A stretch of DNA of 9,222 nt from Spirochaetota bacterium (GCA_029571425.1 JAKPSR010000435.1:1-9222); one strand, 5' to 3'; shown: positions 1 through 6,717, counted from the stretch's first letter. Program-made: numbers and translations. Notes: generated by a model not told the origin, from the sequence alone.

Positions 1-703
1 CGATCGGCATCCCGCTGGGCGCTCGGTCAAGGTGCGCGCGAGCCCAAAAGCCCACATCGGTTGCGACGCAAAGGTCTGGGCTCTCGCCCGCAGCCGCGAT
101 CGCGCCCACGGCGGCCGAAACGGCGATGGTAAAGAAGCGCGAGCCATCGAGGGGGAGCCAGCGCTCGAGGGACGGACCCGCCGCGGCGAGAATCACCGGG
201 TAGGGAAAAGGATCGAGGGACGACGGCCGATCGGCGAGGGCAGGGCCCGAGAAAAGGTTCGCGAGCCATCTTGGGCCGAAGCCCGTCCGCGTTCTCATCA
301 CGCTTCCGGCGACCCTGACCGACTCCGCGATACCCTCCCAGACCGCGCGTGCCTCGCCAGGCCACGCGCGGTCTGACGGTTTCCACGCGGCGAATACCGT
401 CAGCGGGATATCGTCGTCCTGGACATGCCTAAGCAGGAAGGCGGCTGGCGAAGACCCGCCCGGCCTCCACACGAAGTCCCAACGACAGTCAGAGTCTCGA
501 AAGGCGTCCGTGGTGTATCGAAGGGCGATAAGCGACGCGCGCGGGAAACGCGCCCGCAACGGCGCGGCGAGCCAGGAGTCGCCCGGCTCGGTCACCACGA
601 CGAAACGGGGCTCAGGAGGGGCGTCGAGAGCAGCGACAAACCGCTCGGCCTCCCGCGCGGGATCGTACCGCGAATGGATGGCCACGCCCGGCTCGAGGCC
701 CAT
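1..703 (-). CDS. Maf/MptE-like motility accessory factor (DUF115 type), partial
   Basis: Open frame from an ATG at 703 leftward off the window edge, giving 234 residues of the N-terminal part with no stop. Residues 8-20 read AIHSRYDPAREAE, like the SxYDPxxEA segment near the start of flagellar Maf (MAF_flag10) proteins. Residues 169-180 read PVILAAAGPSLE, the GxGPSL-type motif of the MptE-like/DUF115 domain, and residues 190-219 (FFTIAVSAAVGAI, then SPDLCVATDVGFW) match the following strand-helix and the PDxxVxxD motif. Known members take part in flagellin glycosylation (Maf in Campylobacter and Aeromonas) or resemble archaeal 6-hydroxymethylpterin diphosphokinase. A role in modifying the spirochaete periplasmic flagellin is inference. 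The ATG overlaps the TAA of the upstream gene (TAATG), so translation is probably coupled. The C-terminal part is outside the window. Family assignment is fairly sure; exact activity is not. Confidence 0.8.
   Translation of the reverse strand, partial: MGLEPGVAIHSRYDPAREAERFVAALDAPPEPRFVVVTEPGDSWLAAPLRARFPRASLIALRYTTDAFRDSDCRWDFVWRPGGSSPAAFLLRHVQDDDIPLTVFAAWKPSDRAWPGEARAVWEGIAESVRVAGSVMRTRTGFGPRWLANLFSGPALADRPSSLDPFPYPVILAAAGPSLERWLPLDGSRFFTIAVSAAVGAIAAAGESPDLCVATDVGFWARAHLDRAPSGMPI
339..375. repeat. 13-bp perfect inverted repeat inside the Maf-like gene
   Basis: The arms CAGACCGCGCGTG (339-351) and CACGCGCGGTCTG (363-375) are exact reverse complements separated by 11 nt. The transcript would form a very stable GC-rich hairpin. 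It lies in the coding frame without breaking it (around residues 110-122). No T run follows on either strand, so it does not look like an intrinsic terminator. Confidence 0.75.
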
Positions 704-1647
704 TATATCCCCTTGTAGACGAAATCGAGTATCTCGGCGAGGCTGCGCGAAACGCCCCGGGTCGAGGCCGCGATGCACCGGGCGCGCGCCTCGCCGGCGA
801 TTCGCGCGATACTTCGGCGAAGTTGGTGCAGATACAGATCGGCGTCGACGGGCGCTGCGCCGAAGAGGACGAGGGCGATCGCGCCGTCCTCTCGCAGGAA
901 GGCGACGTTCGCAGGTCCCGCTTGCCGCGCGATTTGGCTCACGACCGCGTCATGCAGCTCGCGAGCCGCGGGAGTATCGTCGCCTTCGGGAACGACGCCG
1001 TCGATCGAGAGCGACACGAGAGTCGCGACGAGATCGCCTGATAGGGCGCCGCGGGCGTGGGACTCAATAAACGATCGGGAAGGATTGGCGACGCTCGCGT
1101 CCGCGAGCGTGGACAGCACGGGGAAAAGGCGCTGGAGCGCCGATTCGAGGGCGGCGAGCGCGGAGTCGGCGGTCAGAGGGTCGAATGGCCGCGCCGATGC
1201 ATCGAGTCGCGACTCTACAGACATGGCATAGATAGCCCTGCCGGCGCGAAGCCTCGTGATATGCAGCGCGGAGATGCTTTCGCGCTCATGCGAAGAGAAG
1301 AATCCCAAAAAAGGCGCAAGCCCCTCTCCCCTAAAATCATTCCAGCCATCACGGTCGATGAGGGCGTCAAGGTCCGAGGGAGCGGGGCAAAAACGGCGCG
1401 TCGTGGTAAGGTCAAGGCCAACGGAAAGGACCATGCGTATCGCTTCGTCGTCGCGCGCGGCGAGAAGCCCGCCCCGTTCCGAGCCGATAGTTGCCATGAA
1501 TCCCTCGAAGGCGGCGCGAGCCTCCTCGATCGGCGAGGCGGCTTCTTGGCCCGTCTCTATTCGACGCAAAAGACCCGGCTTGGCTTGCCCGGGTCTTTCG
1601 CTCGCGCGCCGAGAGTGGATAATCCCCGCTTGCTGGTACAGTCCCAT
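703..1647 (-). CDS. Hypothetical protein with possible GAF-like and degenerate GGDEF-like domains
   Basis: A 314-residue protein starting 2 nt after the stop of the long acidic gene and ending in TAATG overlap with the Maf-like gene, so it is the middle gene of an operon. No signal peptide or membrane segment is visible, so it is probably cytoplasmic. Residues about 43-147 alternate strands and helices in GAF style (MVLSVGLDLTTTRRF, then FLGFFSSHERESISALHITR). Residues about 193-308 resemble a GGDEF fold without its signature: the hairpin that would carry GGDEF reads LREDGAIALVLFG (251-263), followed by a helix LYLHQLRRSIARI. If the fold is right it cannot be a canonical diguanylate cyclase. 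An alternative start is ATG at 1497 (residue 51) with GAGGGA 3 nt upstream. I prefer 1647 because the sequence MGLYQQA...PGLLRRIE looks like an ordinary N-terminus and the spacing fits the operon. Function unknown. Confidence 0.72.
   Translation of the reverse strand: MGLYQQAGIIHSRRASERPGQAKPGLLRRIETGQEAASPIEEARAAFEGFMATIGSERGGLLAARDDEAIRMVLSVGLDLTTTRRFCPAPSDLDALIDRDGWNDFRGEGLAPFLGFFSSHERESISALHITRLRAGRAIYAMSVESRLDASARPFDPLTADSALAALESALQRLFPVLSTLADASVANPSRSFIESHARGALSGDLVATLVSLSIDGVVPEGDDTPAARELHDAVVSQIARQAGPANVAFLREDGAIALVLFGAAPVDADLYLHQLRRSIARIAGEARARCIAASTRGVSRSLAEILDFVYKGI
1569..1598 (-). terminator. Terminator-like hairpin or attenuator just inside the second operon gene
   Basis: Perfect 10-bp inverted repeat: AAAGACCCGG (1569-1578) and CCGGGTCTTT (1589-1598) with a 10-nt loop. 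On the minus-strand transcript the stem is followed by a run of four U. It lies 52-81 nt beyond the stop of the 843-residue gene and inside the first 27 codons of the next reading frame. It could attenuate transcription between the two genes. The short U tract and the coding location leave this unsure. Confidence 0.35.
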
Positions 1648-1649
1648 AA

Positions 1650-4181
1650 TCAGGAAATACCGAGTTCCTCGAAAAGCTTCTTGTATACCTCGAAATGCTC
1701 GGAACGAGCGAATTCCTCGATTTTATCCTCGGGAAGGCTTTCCAAGAGCTGATCCATGTAGGAAAGCACGGATTTAATCTCGTCCTTCAACTCAAGGGGC
1801 AAGGCCTTGGTGGCGGGAGCGTCAGGAATCTCTTCAGCGGGCGCAAACGCGGCCGGCGCCGCGGCTTCCTCGGCGACTTCGATCGTCTCGGGCTCGATAG
1901 CGGCAAACGGCGCGTCAGCCACGGGAGCGCTGAAATCGTCCTCAACGCCGCTCAAGTCGATATTAAACTCATCGAGTTTCGGCTCCTCGAGCTTCTCCTC
2001 GTCGAAATCGATCGTCTCTAGCTCCGGCTCCTCGATCGCGACGTCGTCGATGGTGGCCTCGCCGTCGGCGCCCTCGAGATAGCTCGTGTCGTCGTCCGCC
2101 TTGTTGATATGGGCAACGCTAATCGCCTCGGCGTTGAAGTCGGGAACGGAGACGGCCTCGAACGCAGACTCGGGGAGGGTATCCGGTATCTCGAACTCGA
2201 CCGCTTCCTCCGTCGGCACGTCCAGGGATATCTCCTCGACGGGAGACCCCTCGGCGGCGGGTTCCTCAGTTTTTTCCTCGGTAAAGTCGGCCGTAATCAG
2301 GATATTGTTAAGCTCGTCACCGGTAAGGGCGATAGCCTCGTCTTGGTCGTCGTCGGAGAAGAAACCGGAGCTGTCCTGCTCGAGCGCTGCAGTCGACTCG
2401 GACATGCCGGCCTTTGCCGAGGCAAGCTCGCCCTTAAGGGTTGAGATCTCCAACTTGATCGAGGAGAGCTCCTCCGCAATGCGCATTAAAAGCTCAGTTG
2501 ATTTGTCATTCTGCATCAAGGAATCCTCACCCCCGTCGTCCGTTGAAGCCTGAAGCTCCCGCTCGACCGCGAGTACGTCGTCGAACTCAAGCGAAATCTC
2601 GTCTTCGGGGGAAAGCTGAAACTCGCCCCCCTCGAACTCGATTTCTTCGCCCTTCGGCGGCTCCGGCTCTTGCGCCGTAATCGACTCATTGTATCCCGAT
2701 TTCGCGGGAATTTCAACAATTTCTTCCGTAGTAACGGCGGCATCGGTGCGAACCTCGGTCGGGCCGCCATCGAGCGAGACGATAAGATCCTCTTCGGATG
2801 AGGCCGTCTCGGCGACGGTATTACCGATGTCGATCTGGTCTTCCTCGGTGACGGTCAGGTTGATCGCCTGCCTAGGCTTCGACTGCGCGACTGTCCTATC
2901 GCCGCCGACCGTAGGCGCCGACGGCGTGGTATCAAGGGAGCTGAGGAAATCGTCGAATTCGTCGGTAGCCTCGAGGGATGCCTCGGCGGGCGAGGGCTCT
3001 CGCGCTTTTCGCTCGGTCTTCCCCGCGGCCGGCTTTTCCGACGTCGCGGAAACCAAGTCGTCGAGGTCGGCGTCCAGTTGGCTCGTCGAGGTCTCGTCGA
3101 TCAACTCGACGCCAAATTCGGAATTGAAGAATTCGGACTCGGTAACGGTCGAGCCCGTCGCCTTTATCTTCTCCGCGTCCTTGATAAAGGCCTCGTCGAA
3201 GTCGAGATCGATATCCACCGGCTCGTCGTCGTCGAATACCTTCTCGTTCTCCTCGGGCGACGCCCCGCCGGTCTCGTTAAAGGCGTTGACGAAGGAATCA
3301 AGATCAAGGCCATCGTCGGCCGACCCGGGGGAAGGGGTGGGCGTCGCGGTCGGCTCAACGTTCCCCGCGTTAAGGTCGTCGAGGAAGCTACTGAAGTCCT
3401 CGTCCGACGGCATGGTGTCGGTCTTTTTCTCCTCGACGAGATCGTCGAGCGATACGTCGAACCCTGCCTCGGCGGGAAGCTCGATCGATTCGGGCAAGCC
3501 CTCGATCGCGTCGAGATCGACGACCTCATCGGCCTCGACTACCGAGGGCCCGGAGTCCGGGATAATGTCCTCGAACACGATCTCCTTGTCGATGATCGGG
3601 GTCTCCGAGACGTCCGGCGTAAATGACGAGATGTTATATTCGGCCTCGGAGGACCGGGACGGTGCCTGGCTTTCGCCGGGGGTCTCGAACCGCTCGAAAA
3701 TAGGCTCGGATTCCTGCGGGGCAAGCTCCTCGAACACGATCTCGACCGGCTCTTCGTCCGCGAGGGACGCGAACCCGTCTGACGCTCGAAGGGGCTCGTC
3801 CGCCGCGGCGAAAGCGTCGGCGACATCGTCCATCTCGGACAGGGAAAAATCGTCGGTAACGTCGAGGGTTTCGGTAGGCGCCTCGTCGAAGTCAGGAAGG
3901 ACGAAATCGTCGGCGGGCGCGACTCCTTCGAGGACGGTGCTGGGCTCAAGGTCGATTTCGGCGTCGAAATCGGGGAGATCGGGAAGCGCGTCCGGCTCGG
4001 CCTGGGCGGAAGGCCTAATTCTCATGCGCGCGACGGATGGGCCCGAAAGAGAGTCCGCGGAGGCGTCCCGGGGGCCGCTTTTCACCCAAACGCCATATTG
4101 ATCAAGTACTTCGGTCTCGTCCCCGAAATTCACCGGGAAAGAGGCTTCCGTGATATCGTCGTTTTCATTGTCTGGCGTCAT
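1650..4181 (-). CDS. Long acidic, low-complexity protein with central coiled coil
   Basis: An 843-residue, Asp/Glu-rich protein, first gene of the minus-strand operon. The ATG at 4181 is preceded by GGGAG (4192-4188) with a 6-nt gap. No signal peptide or TM segment is visible, so it is probably cytoplasmic. Most of it looks disordered, with short repeated motifs: a ten-residue module of the form DFSSFLDDLN (262-271, 293-302, 408-417), LDDLV (245-249, 373-377) and EIVFE(E/D) (147-152, 200-205). Residues about 560-592 (ELLMRIAEELSSIKLEISTL and on) have coiled-coil periodicity. The last 50 residues (about 794-843; ELKDEIKSVLSYMDQLLESL, then FEVYKKLFEELGIS) form a better-ordered helical domain. 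I do not recognise a named family; similar acidic proteins occur in treponemes as I recall. A scaffold or adaptor role is a guess. The codon pattern matches its neighbours, and a long Ser-rich antisense frame is a by-product of its composition. Confidence 0.88.
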   Translation of the reverse strand: MTPDNENDDITEASFPVNFGDETEVLDQYGVWVKSGPRDASADSLSGPSVARMRIRPSAQAEPDALPDLPDFDAEIDLEPSTVLEGVAPADDFVLPDFDEAPTETLDVTDDFSLSEMDDVADAFAAADEPLRASDGFASLADEEPVEIVFEELAPQESEPIFERFETPGESQAPSRSSEAEYNISSFTPDVSETPIIDKEIVFEDIIPDSGPSVVEADEVVDLDAIEGLPESIELPAEAGFDVSLDDLVEEKKTDTMPSDEDFSSFLDDLNAGNVEPTATPTPSPGSADDGLDLDSFVNAFNETGGASPEENEKVFDDDEPVDIDLDFDEAFIKDAEKIKATGSTVTESEFFNSEFGVELIDETSTSQLDADLDDLVSATSEKPAAGKTERKAREPSPAEASLEATDEFDDFLSSLDTTPSAPTVGGDRTVAQSKPRQAINLTVTEEDQIDIGNTVAETASSEEDLIVSLDGGPTEVRTDAAVTTEEIVEIPAKSGYNESITAQEPEPPKGEEIEFEGGEFQLSPEDEISLEFDDVLAVERELQASTDDGGEDSLMQNDKSTELLMRIAEELSSIKLEISTLKGELASAKAGMSESTAALEQDSSGFFSDDDQDEAIALTGDELNNILITADFTEEKTEEPAAEGSPVEEISLDVPTEEAVEFEIPDTLPESAFEAVSVPDFNAEAISVAHINKADDDTSYLEGADGEATIDDVAIEEPELETIDFDEEKLEEPKLDEFNIDLSGVEDDFSAPVADAPFAAIEPETIEVAEEAAAPAAFAPAEEIPDAPATKALPLELKDEIKSVLSYMDQLLESLPEDKIEEFARSEHFEVYKKLFEELGIS

Positions 4182-4226
4182 GCGTCACTCCCGAAACTGT
4201 GGTGTCTACGCGTACAATATCGGCTC

Positions 4227-4253
4227 TTTTCCCTGATAGTATAAATGTATAGT
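4227..4253 (+). promoter_or_regulatory. Possible plus-strand promoter for the ftsB-like/tsaC pair
   Basis: The divergent region holds two plus-strand -10 candidates, TATAAA (4240-4245) and TATAGT (4248-4253), inside two direct copies of ATAGTA (4236 and 4249). The best -35 for the second is only TTTTCC (4227-4232) at a short 15-nt spacing. A promoter here is expected from gene layout, but the sequence support is weak. It would overlap the operon promoter on the other strand. Confidence 0.25.
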
Positions 4254-4273
4254 ACGGCGTCGACACCTGTCAA
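4246..4273 (-). promoter_or_regulatory. Sigma70-type promoter for the minus-strand operon
   Basis: On the minus strand an exact TTGACA (4273-4268) is followed after 16 nt by TATACA (4251-4246). The start of transcription would fall near 4239, leaving a leader of about 58 nt before the ATG at 4181 and its GGGAG. The site lies in the most AT-rich stretch of the window. The -10 matches only 4 of 6 bases; the exact -35 and the location carry the call. Confidence 0.5.
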
Positions 4274-4350
4274 TGAATTTACCGGCCGGAAGCCGGCGTT
4301 CCGCCGATCTTGCGGTAAAGGAGAGGGCCGTTCGTGCCGTAATAGAGGGT

Positions 4351-4791
4351 ATGAAGCGCTTTTCGGTAGTCGCATCACTCTCGGCGGCGACGGCGATCTA
4401 CTGTCTCGTCAGCCTTTCCCTTGGCCCGCGCGGATTCTGGGCAATGCGCCAACTCGAGTCGCAGCGCGAGGCCGTCGGCGCAAACCTCGATTCCCTTACA
4501 CTCATCCGGGACGACCTCGATTCCCGACTGAAAAACCTTTCGGCCGACCCTGACACGATATCGGTATACGCGCACGAACTTGGGTACGTCGCTGAAGGCG
4601 AGCGGCTTATTAAGCTCGCCGGCTTCGCAGGCGGCGTCGACCGCGCGATGGCGACGGGACAGGCCATCAGGATCACGAAGCCGGAGCACCTCCCCGAGTG
4701 GGTGTGCAAGCTCATCGCCCTTGTCTGCGGCGCGGCGGCCTACGCCGCCTTCGAGATACAAAAAGCAAGGAGGGCGCATGCGTATACGTAA
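4351..4791 (+). CDS. FtsB/DivIC-type septum formation initiator-like membrane protein
   Basis: A 146-residue protein with the FtsB/DivIC layout: short N-terminus, TM helix (about 5-24, VVASLSAATAIYCLVSLSLG), a coiled-coil stretch (about 31-63, MRQLESQREAVGANLDSL and on), then the family's end motif LSADPDTISVYAHELGYVAEGE (63-84 region). FtsB/DivIC proteins join FtsL and FtsQ/DivIB in the divisome. Unusually there is a second hydrophobic stretch near the C-terminus (about 119-135, CKLIALVCGAAAYAAFE), predicting an in-out-in topology. I chose ATG 4351 because MKRF plus TM is how family members begin; the ATG at 4273 would add 26 residues, has no ribosome site and overlaps the operon -35. Ribosome binding is unclear: AGAGGG ends 1 nt before 4351, and a better AAAGGAGAGG (4317-4326) is too far upstream. 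The 3' end overlaps tsaC by 14 nt. Confidence 0.75.
   Translation: MKRFSVVASLSAATAIYCLVSLSLGPRGFWAMRQLESQREAVGANLDSLTLIRDDLDSRLKNLSADPDTISVYAHELGYVAEGERLIKLAGFAGGVDRAMATGQAIRITKPEHLPEWVCKLIALVCGAAAYAAFEIQKARRAHAYT
4767..4774 (+). promoter_or_regulatory. Strong ribosome binding site fixing the tsaC start
   Basis: AAGGAGGG lies 3 nt before the ATG at 4778, inside the end of the preceding gene. It is the best Shine-Dalgarno match in the window and sets the tsaC start within the 14-nt gene overlap. Confidence 0.75.
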
Positions 4792-5341
4792 GGACGACCC
4801 CCGATCGGCAGACCTCGCGGTCGCCGTGCTTCGCTCGTCATCGGTCGCCGTGCTGCCTACGGACACTATCTACGGCTTTTCGGGCATCGTTCCCGCGAGC
4901 CACGCGCGGATCGTCGAGCTGAAGGGTAGGGACGAGGGCAAGCCGTTCATCGAGCTCGTCTCGTCGGTCGACGAGGCCGAGCGGATCACGGGTCCCATAC
5001 CCGCCGCTTTCCGCTCGTATTGGCCGGGCCCGCTCACCCTGATACTGAGAACGGGCGCGGGAACCACCGCCTACCGCTGCCCCGGGGATCCCTGGCTTCG
5101 CGGGATTATCGCCCGGGTCGGCGCCCCGATCTACTCGACGAGCGTGAACCGAGCGGGCGAGACCCCGCTGTCAGACGTCCCCTCGATCGAGGAGGCATTT
5201 GGCCCGTCAATCGACCTTATAGTGGACGGGGGCAATTTCCTTGAGGTGCTTCCGTCGACGATCGTCGACCTATCTGGCGAAAAGCCGCGGCTCGTGCGGC
5301 AGGGAGCCCTCGTCCTGGACGAGTCCCTTTTCCAGGCCTAA
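4778..5341 (+). CDS. tsaC: L-threonylcarbamoyladenylate synthase (Sua5/YciO/YrdC family)
   Basis: A 187-residue protein, the usual length of the short TsaC form without the extra Sua5 domain. It makes threonylcarbamoyl-AMP from threonine, bicarbonate and ATP, the first step of t6A formation at A37 of ANN-decoding tRNAs; TsaB, TsaD and TsaE would complete the pathway elsewhere. Family motifs in order: LPTDTIYGF (26-34), KGRDEGKPF (49-57), WPGPLTLIL (82-90), YRCPGDPWL (99-107), TSVNRAGE (121-128, the TSxNxxG motif) and STIVD (160-164). The ATG at 4778 follows AAGGAGGG. It overlaps the ftsB-like gene by 14 nt, so the two are probably coupled. Its stop TAA (5339-5341) overlaps the stop of the convergent minus-strand gene. 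All expected motifs are present, so it should be active. Confidence 0.93.
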   Translation: MRIRKDDPRSADLAVAVLRSSSVAVLPTDTIYGFSGIVPASHARIVELKGRDEGKPFIELVSSVDEAERITGPIPAAFRSYWPGPLTLILRTGAGTTAYRCPGDPWLRGIIARVGAPIYSTSVNRAGETPLSDVPSIEEAFGPSIDLIVDGGNFLEVLPSTIVDLSGEKPRLVRQGALVLDESLFQA

Positions 5342-6216
5342 CGACGGTCTCGCCGCCAGAAGACCGGCAGGGTTACGCTTTCCATGCTAAGCACGTTCTT
5401 CCCGTCGTTCTTGATCACGACGGATTTCTTCGTTCCCGACAAAGTAGATTGATCGCTCGTTACCTGAAAACGCCACTCGATAGGCGGCGCGATCGCCGCC
5501 GCCTGGCGGGCGACGGGATCCGGAAGGTCCATAAACTGCCGCGGCACGGCGGCGCCCTTCTGCCGCACGACGAGGTAATCCCCCGACACCAGTATCTCGA
5601 GCGAAATCGAGACCCCGCTCGCGAGAACGGCGACGCCGCGTCCCCCGCGAAGGATCATGATGCGCTCGATGCCGTCCTCGCCCTCCCATGATCCGGCCAA
5701 CGAATCGGGGTTTCGCACCGCGATAAGCTCTATCGTCTGCTCAGGCGGCGAAGCGTCGGCGACCGAGGGGGATGGATCGGGAAGGGCGATGGATTGGTCG
5801 AAAAGGTCCCGAACGAGGACCCGCGACTCGAGGAGGATTCGGTTCGGGTTCTCGTAGACGCGGGAGATGAGCCTGGTAATCGTGAAGGGGCCGCCCTTCA
5901 GGATGAGCTCGAGCTTTATCCCGTCCGCTTGGCTGACGAGATTGCCGTAAAAGATATAGTCGGCTCCGTCGGGCACGCGAAGGTCTGCCGGCAGAGGGTC
6001 AGAACGAAGGTCGAGGGAGCGGTAGGTCTTAAGCTCGCGGATGAACGAATACACGAGGTCGCTGACCGCCCGGGGCACGTTGTCCCCAAGGTCGCGGGAC
6101 GAAAGCCCGTACACCGCCACGATCGGCACGCCTTGCTGCGCCCGAAGGGGCAGGGCCGCGAAGAGGCAGAGGAGCATGGCTTTAAGCGCCCGTTGTCTAT
6201 TCGTCTCGCACCTCAC
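5338..6216 (-). CDS. Hypothetical secreted protein, two-domain
   Basis: A 292-residue protein behind smpB. It starts with GTG at 6216, whose GTGA overlaps the smpB stop; no clear ribosome site is seen, so it probably depends on coupling. ATG 6177 (residue 14) is an alternative start. A signal peptide is clear: basic N-region, then MLLCLFAALPLRAQQ (14-28) with likely cleavage after RA (25-26), so the protein should be periplasmic or outer-envelope. There is no lipobox. Residues about 30-140 (PIVAVYGLSSRDLGDNVPRA, then ADYIFYGNLV) resemble the alpha/beta fold of LpoB/CsgG/FlgO-type envelope proteins. Residues about 171-288 are beta-rich (SLAGSWEGEDGIERIMILRG, then TLPVFWRR) and could be a small barrel. 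I do not recognise a named family. The link to smpB looks positional only. Its stop overlaps that of tsaC. Confidence 0.82.
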   Translation of the reverse strand: MRCETNRQRALKAMLLCLFAALPLRAQQGVPIVAVYGLSSRDLGDNVPRAVSDLVYSFIRELKTYRSLDLRSDPLPADLRVPDGADYIFYGNLVSQADGIKLELILKGGPFTITRLISRVYENPNRILLESRVLVRDLFDQSIALPDPSPSVADASPPEQTIELIAVRNPDSLAGSWEGEDGIERIMILRGGRGVAVLASGVSISLEILVSGDYLVVRQKGAAVPRQFMDLPDPVARQAAAIAPPIEWRFQVTSDQSTLSGTKKSVVIKNDGKNVLSMESVTLPVFWRRDRR

Positions 6217-6680
6217 CCGTCGTTTTTGCGCCGGAACTCGCGCTGGATGTCGCGCTTCATGTCCCGGTCCCGTATATCCGACCTCTTATCAAACAACTTC
6301 TTGCCCTTGCAGATACCAAGATTCACCTTGACGATCCCGTTCTTCAGGTAGAAGTCGAGCGGTATCAGCGTATAGCCCTTCTCGTCGACCTTTCGCGTCA
6401 AGCGCTTGATCTCGTCGCGGTGAAGCAGCAGCTTCTTCGGCCGATCGGGATCGTGGTTAAAGATCGACGAGTAGACGTACTCGGCGATGTGCAACCCCCG
6501 CAGCCAAACCTCTCCGCCGACTATCTCGGCGAACGCGTCGGGAAACGAGATATTGCCCGCGCGAACGGACTTTACCTCGGTGCCCTCGAGGGCAATCCCG
6601 CACTCGATGGAGTCTTCAACCTCATAGTTGAACCGGGCTTTCCGGTTCTGCGCGATCGACTTCACGGGTGCGTTGCTCAT
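6213..6680 (-). CDS. smpB: SsrA-binding protein SmpB
   Basis: A 155-residue protein, the normal SmpB length. It binds the tRNA-like end of tmRNA and brings it to stalled ribosomes for trans-translation. Motifs from the ATG: GIALEGTEVKSVRAGNISF (28-46 region, matching the GxxLxGtEVKSxRxG signature), GEVWLRGLHIAEY, DPDRPKKLLLHRDEI (the DPxRxRKLLLHxxEI motif), GYTLIPLDFYLKNGIVKVNL, CKGKKLFDKRSDIRDRD (GKKxxDKR), then a basic tail. I chose ATG 6680 over the TTG one codon upstream: the promoter ends 7 nt before this ATG and there is no Shine-Dalgarno sequence, so the mRNA is probably leaderless. It overlaps the following secreted-protein gene in GTGA. The ssrA gene itself is not in the window. Confidence 0.97.
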   Translation of the reverse strand: MSNAPVKSIAQNRKARFNYEVEDSIECGIALEGTEVKSVRAGNISFPDAFAEIVGGEVWLRGLHIAEYVYSSIFNHDPDRPKKLLLHRDEIKRLTRKVDEKGYTLIPLDFYLKNGIVKVNLGICKGKKLFDKRSDIRDRDMKRDIQREFRRKNDG

Positions 6681-6687
6681 CAAGGCG

Positions 6688-6717
6688 ATTATAGAAGCTT
6701 ACGCGCGCACTTGTCAA
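6688..6717 (-). promoter_or_regulatory. Perfect-consensus sigma70-type promoter of smpB, probably leaderless
   Basis: On the minus strand an exact TTGACA (6717-6712) is followed after 18 nt by an exact TATAAT (6693-6688). Seven bases (6687-6681) then separate the -10 from the smpB ATG at 6680, placing the expected +1 at 6681 or 6680. No Shine-Dalgarno sequence could be included in such a transcript. Confidence 0.8.

Noticed and set aside
151..155. Possible frameshift at a run of five G in the Maf-like gene
   Set aside because: Careful re-reading shows the frame is continuous through the run and gives the expected family sequence on both sides.
510..1070. 186-codon plus-strand open frame
   Set aside because: Arg-rich shadow of the minus-strand genes; no start context or domain.
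3078..3626. 182-codon plus-strand open frame
   Set aside because: Another shadow of the acidic gene, made of biased residues (Arg, Gly, Val, Asp) with no recognisable pattern.
2689..4101. 470-codon plus-strand open frame opposite the acidic gene
   Set aside because: It is a Ser-rich mirror of the Glu/Asp-rich minus-strand gene and has no domain-like sequence or promoter. The minus frame has a good ribosome site, an operon and coiled-coil structure.
4273..4350. 26-residue N-terminal extension of the ftsB-like protein from ATG 4273
   Set aside because: There is no ribosome site, the ATG overlaps the -35 of the opposite promoter, and the sequence before MKRF is not like the family.
4178..4378. 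66-codon minus-strand open frame over the divergent promoter region
   Set aside because: It overlaps the start of the ftsB-like gene and both promoters, and has no family features.
5309..5323. Hairpin CTCGTCCTGGACGAG near the end of tsaC, followed by TCCCTTTT
   Set aside because: Only a 5-bp stem with a realistic loop, no uninterrupted T tract, and it lies inside the coding region.
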